Below are positions 24,811 through 30,419 of a DNA stretch of 30,419 nt, in pieces. Under the pieces are notes generated by a model that was not told the DNA's origin, ran no database searches, and saw nothing but the letters and a program-made list of their open reading frames with translations. The translations under genes were made by a program, and so were the position numbers. Position 1 is the first letter of the stretch, and each line of letters begins with the position of its first letter. The stretch is from SZUA-287 sp036397975 (lineage in GTDB: Bacteria; Bacteroidota; Ignavibacteria; UBA10030; UBA6906): positions 1-30,419 of the forward strand of contig DASWHW010000171.1 of NCBI GenBank assembly GCA_036397975.1. Reading direction: 5' to 3'.

Positions 24811-25179
24811 CTACTTCTCCTCTTCGCGGTTTACAAGTGAGGGTGCGAAAGCGGGTAAGCAAACGGCGATGTATTCTGCGCCGCCCGGTTTTGGTGTGCT
24901 GTATTGCACCCATTCGCCACGTGAGGTAATGATGGCTTGACCTTCCGGAACGTCAAAGGTTTCAGTCTTTGTCGCTACCTTGAGCAGTCCCTTGAGAACA
25001 ACGGTGTACTCATCAAATTCAGGTTTTTGCGCAGGCTCAACCCACCCCTCCGGACTACGCATGCGAGCAATACTCACGGGGTCCGTCGAAGAATTCACAC
25101 GTCCCACAAACTCCTCGATGATCTTCGGCTTGTTTCCAGCGGCTTTAATGATGGATGGAGATACGATATGGGTTGGCAT
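24811..25179 (-). CDS. Cupin-domain protein lacking the usual histidine ligands
   Basis: The 122-residue protein has the short beta-barrel pattern of a single cupin: EYTVVLKGLLKVATKTETFDVPEGQAIIT followed by WVQYSTPKPGGAEYIAVCLPAF. Ordinary cupins hold a metal with two histidines in the first motif; here that position reads QKPEFDEYTVVLKG, with E54, E57 and Y58, and the only histidine of the protein is H4. It resembles the acidic EutQ-like cupins. The start ATG at 25179 follows AAGAGG. It lies 14 bases downstream of the propeller gene and ends four bases from the convergent HEAT/cyclophilin gene. Function unknown. Confidence 0.78.
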   Translation of the reverse strand: MPTHIVSPSIIKAAGNKPKIIEEFVGRVNSSTDPVSIARMRSPEGWVEPAQKPEFDEYTVVLKGLLKVATKTETFDVPEGQAIITSRGEWVQYSTPKPGGAEYIAVCLPAFAPSLVNREEEK

Positions 25180-25193
25180 GCCATGACCTCTTG

Positions 25194-26507
25194 TTACTTG
25201 ATGAGAAGCATCTGTTTCGTCCCTACAAAGGAAGCGGAGAGTTGGTTGCTGGGCCGAACCCGTATCCGATAATAATACACTCCCGTGGACAATTCCGGAA
25301 GACTTACACGGGTTTCATATAACCCGGCCACCTGTTCTTGATTTATGAGCTCTCGTATCAATCTGCCTTGTACGTCATAGATCGACAAACGGACCTCGGA
25401 TTGTTCTTCGAGGCCATAGCGAATAACTGTTTCCGGATTGAATGGATTTGGATAGTTCTGGAACAATGTTGTTGAGGTCGGTCTCTCCCTTGTCCTTCTC
25501 GTTTCGACACTCACCGGCTTCGGATCATACTTCAGAATTACGCCCTCATAGCCGACAGCAATTCCATGACCTGCGCTTGTAAACACGACATCATGAACAG
25601 CGGTCGTGTCCGTAGTAGTCAGTTGCTGCCATGTCCGCCCTGAATCAAGCGTCATTAACCACTTCCGTTCAAACCCCATGGTGGCCCATCCTTCCGCAAA
25701 GCTGCGAAACGAAACCGACCCCGCCACACCAAAGATCTCTAGAAACGTGTACTCCCAGGAACCTCCCCCATCAGAAGTGCGGATAATGCTGCTCCCCTGT
25801 TCATAATCACCCCCAACACCGACAATGTTCAGAGAATCGAACATGAAGAGTTTTTGAATCGGCTCCGGGCTCACGCATTGCGCTTCCCAATCTCTGCCCC
25901 TATTCGTCGTGCGCCAAATAACACCGGAGATATCAATGTGCCCTCCATTTGCAAAACCATAATCGGGATCGTGGAAGAGAAATTGGAAAGGCGGGAAGGC
26001 ACCGCAAGGTCCATTGATATTGCTCGGAGTCCATGACTCGCCGCCATTGCTTGTTTCGCCCACAGGTCGGCTATATCCCCCGATCCAGCCTTTTAGAGAA
26101 TCCGTAAAGTAAATCGCATTGAGAAATACGTTTTCTTCAGGATAGGCTCTCAAAGCCCATGTTGACCCACCGTCGAGGGTTTCAAGTATGTCTGTCCCGA
26201 AAGGAGGAACGCCAACTCTCCACATAAGTGCCCAACCTCGTGTACGCGTGAGGAAAAAGATATTCACAATATCGGACAACACACCTGAATTCTGCACCGT
26301 CCAGTTAAGACCGCCGTCCGTTGTATGGATAATAGCGCCGGAATCCCCGCACGCCCATCCCCAGAGGCTGTCAACAAATACTACATGTCGCAGAAAACGG
26401 TTCGTCGGACTAGGTACACGCTCCCAATTTTGCTGTGCGAGTGTGGTCGAAGAGGCTATCAAGAAAAGAAATAATGAAAGGAAAGGGTTTGGCCTGATTG
26501 GATACAT
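25194..26507 (-). CDS. Secreted YCF48/BNR-type beta-propeller protein with type IX-like sorting domain
   Basis: The 437-residue protein has a signal peptide (ending TTLAQ) and a series of propeller repeats of the YCF48/BNR type: GAIIHTTDGGLNWTVQ, ETLDGGSTWALRA, GETSNGGESWTPS, IIRTSDGGGSWEYT and MTLDSGRTWQQLT. Each repeat pairs a xxTxDGGxxW core with a WGWxxG-like strand. The last 85 residues form a C-terminal sorting domain: FQNYPNPFNPETVIRYG, VRLSIYDVQGRLIRELI, and GVYYYRIRV. In this phylum such a domain directs cargo through the type IX secretion system to the surface or medium. The partner or ligand of the propeller is unknown. The cupin gene follows it by 14 bases, so the two form a likely operon. 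Confidence 0.88.
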   Translation of the reverse strand: MYPIRPNPFLSLFLFLIASSTTLAQQNWERVPSPTNRFLRHVVFVDSLWGWACGDSGAIIHTTDGGLNWTVQNSGVLSDIVNIFFLTRTRGWALMWRVGVPPFGTDILETLDGGSTWALRAYPEENVFLNAIYFTDSLKGWIGGYSRPVGETSNGGESWTPSNINGPCGAFPPFQFLFHDPDYGFANGGHIDISGVIWRTTNRGRDWEAQCVSPEPIQKLFMFDSLNIVGVGGDYEQGSSIIRTSDGGGSWEYTFLEIFGVAGSVSFRSFAEGWATMGFERKWLMTLDSGRTWQQLTTTDTTAVHDVVFTSAGHGIAVGYEGVILKYDPKPVSVETRRTRERPTSTTLFQNYPNPFNPETVIRYGLEEQSEVRLSIYDVQGRLIRELINQEQVAGLYETRVSLPELSTGVYYYRIRVRPSNQLSASFVGTKQMLLIK

Positions 26508-26587
26508 CTCGTTGGAAATGAGTGATTGAGACTGGTGTTATCATCATAAAGTACCACTTGTCTGAGAGACCTGCAATGTCTCAACTC

Positions 26588-28135
26588 TCAACGCATCAGG
26601 ATCATCTTGCGAGCAGAAATGTTTGTTCCAGAGCTAAGCCGGTAGAAATACACACCACTGGGAATATCGACGGCGGAGAAACTCGCCGAGTATTCTCCTC
26701 CTTCCAGAACTTCATGCAACAATACGGCAACTTCCCTCCCCAACACATCGAACACCGAAAGAGTCGTCATGTCTCGTCCAGAAAGGGTGAATTTTATTTT
26801 GGTAAACGGGTTGAAGGGATTCGGAAAGTTCTGCTGCAATAAAAACCTCCCGGGAGAATCAGACGATATGAGAACCCTCGTCGCCGTGGAGTCAACAAAA
26901 TAGCTTGCGAGGACATCCCAGATATCATGGTTACCATTATCCTGGCCCAATGCCCACATGCCGATTCCCTGCAGATGTCGGTTGAATACGAATGCATATT
27001 TATACCCCATGCTCTCAGGGTCGTCATACCACCCTTGATACCATTGACTCCCCACTTGATATCGGTACCATGGATTTTGCCCCACCACATCCCACTGGCG
27101 ACCATATTGCGCGGTGGTCACCAGCGCATCAGGGTAATAGAATGCACTCCCCGATCCCTGTGTTGCTGCTTTGGCACTTCCCGACACTGCAAGCCACCGA
27201 AGGCCGTAGTGCGGAACACCAAGAAGAGCCTTGGTTGTATCGATGCGCGCAAGAACGACATTGTCGATGAGTGAGGTGATATTCAGACTTCCCCAGAACG
27301 AAGTATTCGGCAGCAGCCCGACTGGTCCGGTCACCGAACTGCCGCTGTAATAGTAGTTATAACCCTGGAAGAAAAACATGTCTACGTATGGTTCAATCGC
27401 GGCCAGGTCCCAATCTCCACCGTTGTACCGAATGTCAAAATCCGTTGGAGCACAGGATACATGCGATCCTGGAATTCTCGTATGAAAGGAATCTGCAAGC
27501 GCCTGCATGAAGAGAGTCACGTACGGCTTACTTGCGTTTTGAACCCCCTCGAAGTTGATATTCACCCCATCCGCGGATGCCGCCTGGACAAGGCCAAGTG
27601 CATTCTGGATAAGAAGATTGCGTGACGACGGAGAGGATACAAGTGTGTGAATCTCGTTCCCGTCAAAATTCGTAACACACAAAACAACTCGCACTCCTTC
27701 TTGATGTGCAGCATTGATCATATTGATCACGTTCGCGCTTGCATCAGGATCACCCGGATACCTGGGCCATCCGTGTACGTTCGTGATCAAGCCATTGCCT
27801 CCCACTTCTGCGCTGAAGTAAGCAATAGTGCTCAACAGGGAATAGTCAACGAGATTCCACCTGCTCGTAAACCAATAAGGGAAGTATCCGAAGACTTCCT
27901 TCTTCAGCGGCACCTGACGTGAAAAACGCGATCGAATTTCGTAGGCTGTCCCTATGCGAACAGCCGGGTGCTCCGCCTCGTAGTGTTTGTAGATTTCAGA
28001 AAAATATTGATGGATTCCGATTTCACGATCATCTTCATGTCCAGCTCCCGGCATTGGGGATTGAGACGAGCTCACGCTTAACGCTACAGTGGAGAGAAGA
28101 ACGAACTGGACAAGATGTTTCATCAGTGGCAGCAT
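26588..28135 (-). CDS. Secreted GH18-like protein with type IX-like sorting domain and altered catalytic motif
   Basis: The 515-residue protein has a signal peptide, a GH18 (chitinase/spore-hydrolase-like) TIM barrel (about 80-420) and a C-terminal sorting domain (LLQQNFPNPFNPFTKIKFT, LSVFDVLGREVAVLL, GVYFYRLSS). VFGYFPYWF opens the barrel, and the catalytic strand reads ADGVNINFEG, where most family members have DxxDxDxE: the general acid E196 is kept, but the two inner aspartates are asparagines N192 and N194. MFFFQGYNYYY and GMWALGQDNGNHDIWD match later GH18 strands. The start is set at ATG 28135, with AGGA upstream; a TTG at 28153 is an alternative. It lies 52 bases downstream of the histidine-kinase gene. 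Activity may be reduced or changed; a carbohydrate-binding role is possible. Confidence 0.85.
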   Translation of the reverse strand: MLPLMKHLVQFVLLSTVALSVSSSQSPMPGAGHEDDREIGIHQYFSEIYKHYEAEHPAVRIGTAYEIRSRFSRQVPLKKEVFGYFPYWFTSRWNLVDYSLLSTIAYFSAEVGGNGLITNVHGWPRYPGDPDASANVINMINAAHQEGVRVVLCVTNFDGNEIHTLVSSPSSRNLLIQNALGLVQAASADGVNINFEGVQNASKPYVTLFMQALADSFHTRIPGSHVSCAPTDFDIRYNGGDWDLAAIEPYVDMFFFQGYNYYYSGSSVTGPVGLLPNTSFWGSLNITSLIDNVVLARIDTTKALLGVPHYGLRWLAVSGSAKAATQGSGSAFYYPDALVTTAQYGRQWDVVGQNPWYRYQVGSQWYQGWYDDPESMGYKYAFVFNRHLQGIGMWALGQDNGNHDIWDVLASYFVDSTATRVLISSDSPGRFLLQQNFPNPFNPFTKIKFTLSGRDMTTLSVFDVLGREVAVLLHEVLEGGEYSASFSAVDIPSGVYFYRLSSGTNISARKMILMR

Positions 28136-28187
28136 ACTGTTCCTACCTTGCAACTTAAAAAAAAGAGTGGTTTTTCAAAACAAGATT

Positions 28188-30419
28188 CTACGTGTCAATT
28201 ATTGGCCTGATGGGGAAAGCGAAAAAGAATGTTGCTCCCTCATCGACAGCTCCCTTCGCCCACACCCTGCCTCCGTGTCGCTCAACGATGCGTTGCACAA
28301 GTGCGAGACCAACACCTGTTCCCGGAAATTCGTCCTCTCGATGAAGACGTTGGAACACTCCAAAGATTTTTCGCGCAAACTCCATATCGAACCCGACACC
28401 ATTGTCTTTCACTGAAAAGATGATTTCGTCGTTCGTCAACTCTGACGTGATATCGATAATCGGGGCAACATTCTTCGAACTAAACTTTATCGAATTTGTA
28501 ATTAGGTTGAACAGCGCTTGTTTGATCATCGATCGATCCCCATCGATGTCCGCCAAGTCATGAACCTGGATCTTCGGCAATGTCTTTGACCCTACGGATA
28601 GCTCATCGATGACCTCGCGAACAAGCGTGTGCATGTGAATGCGTTCTTTGGCCATGTGCGATCGGCCGAGGCGGGAGAAGGCAAGAAGATCGTCGATCAG
28701 GTTTCCCATTTTTGTCGTGTTGGCCTGAATAACACTCAGCACCCGTTTGGCCTCATCATTAAGCTGCACGGCGTGGTCTTCAAGGAGAATCCCCGCAAAT
28801 CCCTGAATTGCCCGAAGGGGGCTGCGCAAATCGTGGGACACCGAGTAACTGAACGACTCAAGCTCGCGGTTGGAGGCTTCAAGAGCGCTCGTGCGTGCCT
28901 TCACCCGGCGTTCAAGCTCTTCGTTCAACCGACCGATCTTTTCTTCCGCCTCCTTCCGTTCTGTGATGTCCACTGCAGTCCCGATTACAGCAGGGACTCC
29001 CTCGAAGTCAATTGTGCGACCGCTAAAATCAACCCATTTGCTCTCACCATTTCCGGTGATAACCTTCACTTCATACCGATCGGGAACCTTCTCTCCTTTT
29101 TGTCGGGCAAGTCCCCGTTCTCTTACCAGCTCTCGAAATTCAGGATGGATAATCTCCCAGAATTTCATAGATTCGATTTGTTCAAGTGAGTATCCTATCA
29201 TCTGCTGCCCTGCAGGATTGACGTACAGCATCGATTCTCCTCGGAAGATCATGATTATAGCGGAAGTTGATTCAGCGAGGGCGCGGAACCTCGTTTCACT
29301 TTCCCGCAGTGCATCCTCGCTCTTCCGAAGCGCTTCATCGGCTTTTCGCTCTTCGGTGATGTCCTCGTAACATCCCATTACCCCGATAAGCGCGCCTTGT
29401 GGATCAAGCAGTGGAACCTTGCTCGTTCGAACCCATCGCAACTCCCTTTTCGTATTGATCCGCATTTCTTCTTCAAAATTCATTTTCGCTCGTATACTCT
29501 CCAGCACTTCGCGATCAGCCTTTTGGTAGGTCTCCGCATGTTCTTTCCAGACCAATTCATGGTCTGTGGTGCCAACAATATCCTGGGGAGAGGTCAACCC
29601 TGCATCTTCGGCGAACAGTAGATTGCAGCCCAGGTATCTGCTCTCGCAATCTTTCCAGAAAACCCGTATGGGGATCGTATCGAGGACTACAGAGAGCATC
29701 GCTCTTGATTCTTCAAGAGCAATCACTGCTTCACGTTCACTCGTTATATCCCGTGTGACACCGACGAGACATTGCTCACCCTCGACCTCAATGATCTCAG
29801 CCGAAATCAGACAGTAAATGATTGTGCCCGACTTGATGCGGATTGTGGTTTCAAGATTGATTACCCTCCCGTTCCGTTTCAATAGTTCGACCATCTTAGC
29901 CCGATCCTCTTGATTCGTCCAAATCCCTAAGGCCTCTGATGTTTTTCCTACTGCCTCCTCCCGTGTATACCCCGAGATTTTCGTGAACCCGTCATTTACA
30001 TCAAGAAACTTCCCATCCTCTAGCGTAGAAATGGTGATCGAGTCAGGGCTCGACCGAAAAGCCTTGAGGAATCTCTCTTCACTGCTGCGCAGAGCCTGCT
30101 CGGCCGACCTGCGCTCAGTCTGATCACGCAGCACCACAACTCTTACTGTCTGACCCTGATGCTTCACTGTCCGGGCAACAACCTCGACGGGAAAACGGCA
30201 TCCGTCCTTCTTCAAGCCGATTGCTTGATATGGGTTTGTTGATTGTGTTTTGATGTGGTGGACGATTGCTGGATGTGATTCTGGTGCCGCAAACCTGAGG
30301 AGATTTGATTCGATGATTTCTTCCCGTGAGTAACCAATGAGACGAACGGCAGCATCATTTGCATCAAGAACTCGGTGCCCATCGTGGATAATGATGCCTT
30401 CTGTCGCTGCATCCGCCAA
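28188..30419 (-). CDS. Multi-PAS sensor histidine kinase, 5' end outside the window
   Basis: At least 743 residues are present; the frame runs off the right edge, so the true start and any further sensory domains are missing. Four PAS-type domains (about 1-103, 113-230, 240-358 and 373-490), each ending in a DITE/DxTxER-type linker, are followed by a coiled coil (490-520), a HisKA domain with the phosphorylated H529 in YSVSHDLRSPLRA, and an ATPase domain with the N box (NLITNSIKFS, N642), DNGVGFD (672-678) and GTGVGLAL (700-707). No membrane helix is seen in the visible part, so sensing is probably cytoplasmic. No response regulator lies next to it; the nearest single-domain regulator is about 14 kb away. 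The sensed signal is unknown. Confidence 0.95.
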   Translation of the reverse strand: MADAATEGIIIHDGHRVLDANDAAVRLIGYSREEIIESNLLRFAAPESHPAIVHHIKTQSTNPYQAIGLKKDGCRFPVEVVARTVKHQGQTVRVVVLRDQTERRSAEQALRSSEERFLKAFRSSPDSITISTLEDGKFLDVNDGFTKISGYTREEAVGKTSEALGIWTNQEDRAKMVELLKRNGRVINLETTIRIKSGTIIYCLISAEIIEVEGEQCLVGVTRDITSEREAVIALEESRAMLSVVLDTIPIRVFWKDCESRYLGCNLLFAEDAGLTSPQDIVGTTDHELVWKEHAETYQKADREVLESIRAKMNFEEEMRINTKRELRWVRTSKVPLLDPQGALIGVMGCYEDITEERKADEALRKSEDALRESETRFRALAESTSAIIMIFRGESMLYVNPAGQQMIGYSLEQIESMKFWEIIHPEFRELVRERGLARQKGEKVPDRYEVKVITGNGESKWVDFSGRTIDFEGVPAVIGTAVDITERKEAEEKIGRLNEELERRVKARTSALEASNRELESFSYSVSHDLRSPLRAIQGFAGILLEDHAVQLNDEAKRVLSVIQANTTKMGNLIDDLLAFSRLGRSHMAKERIHMHTLVREVIDELSVGSKTLPKIQVHDLADIDGDRSMIKQALFNLITNSIKFSSKNVAPIIDITSELTNDEIIFSVKDNGVGFDMEFARKIFGVFQRLHREDEFPGTGVGLALVQRIVERHGGRVWAKGAVDEGATFFFAFPIRPIIDT

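Overview
The window looks like a chromosomal stretch from a Gram-negative bacterium of the FCB (Bacteroidota/Ignavibacteriota-like) group. The main reasons are two secreted proteins that end in NPFNP-type C-terminal sorting domains of the kind used by the type IX secretion system, two tandem PorV/PorQ-like outer-membrane proteins at the left edge, an OmpA-family protein with thrombospondin type 3 calcium-binding repeats, and a GT9 (heptosyltransferase-like) glycosyltransferase. The closest lineage cannot be fixed without a search. No tRNA, rRNA, CRISPR array, prophage or insertion sequence was seen.

Layout. 1-1.8 kb (+): tail of one PorV-like barrel, a complete second one, and an exported thioredoxin-fold protein, tightly packed. 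1.85-7.6 kb (-): mnmA, a Lys-rich/Cys-containing unknown protein, aspartokinase, endonuclease III and a GT9 glycosyltransferase; aspartokinase, endonuclease III and GT9 form a likely operon. 7.7-12.0 kb (+): membrane-anchored metallophosphoesterase, OmpA/TSP3 protein with a clear terminator, and a membrane-anchored GH76-like protein that overlaps a convergent histidine phosphatase (-). 12.7-14.3 kb: an exported unknown protein (+), then a YjbQ-family protein and a single-domain response regulator (-).

14.4-24.8 kb (+) is the most striking block. After a small two-helix membrane protein come five genes joined by start/stop overlaps: two tandem exported CBM48-like/CE1-type esterases, an exported GH133-like debranching enzyme with a C-terminal glucodextranase-type module, a Rieske non-haem iron oxygenase, and an APC-family amino-acid/amine permease. 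A 697-aa exported HEAT-repeat/cyclophilin fusion follows. Exported carbohydrate-active proteins in one translationally coupled unit with a Rieske oxygenase and a permease are the best candidate here for an undescribed system.

24.8-30.4 kb (-): a His-less cupin, a YCF48/BNR-type propeller with a sorting domain, a GH18-like protein with a sorting domain and an altered catalytic motif, and a multi-PAS histidine kinase cut by the right edge. All family calls rest on motifs and overall sequence character read by eye; no database search was run.
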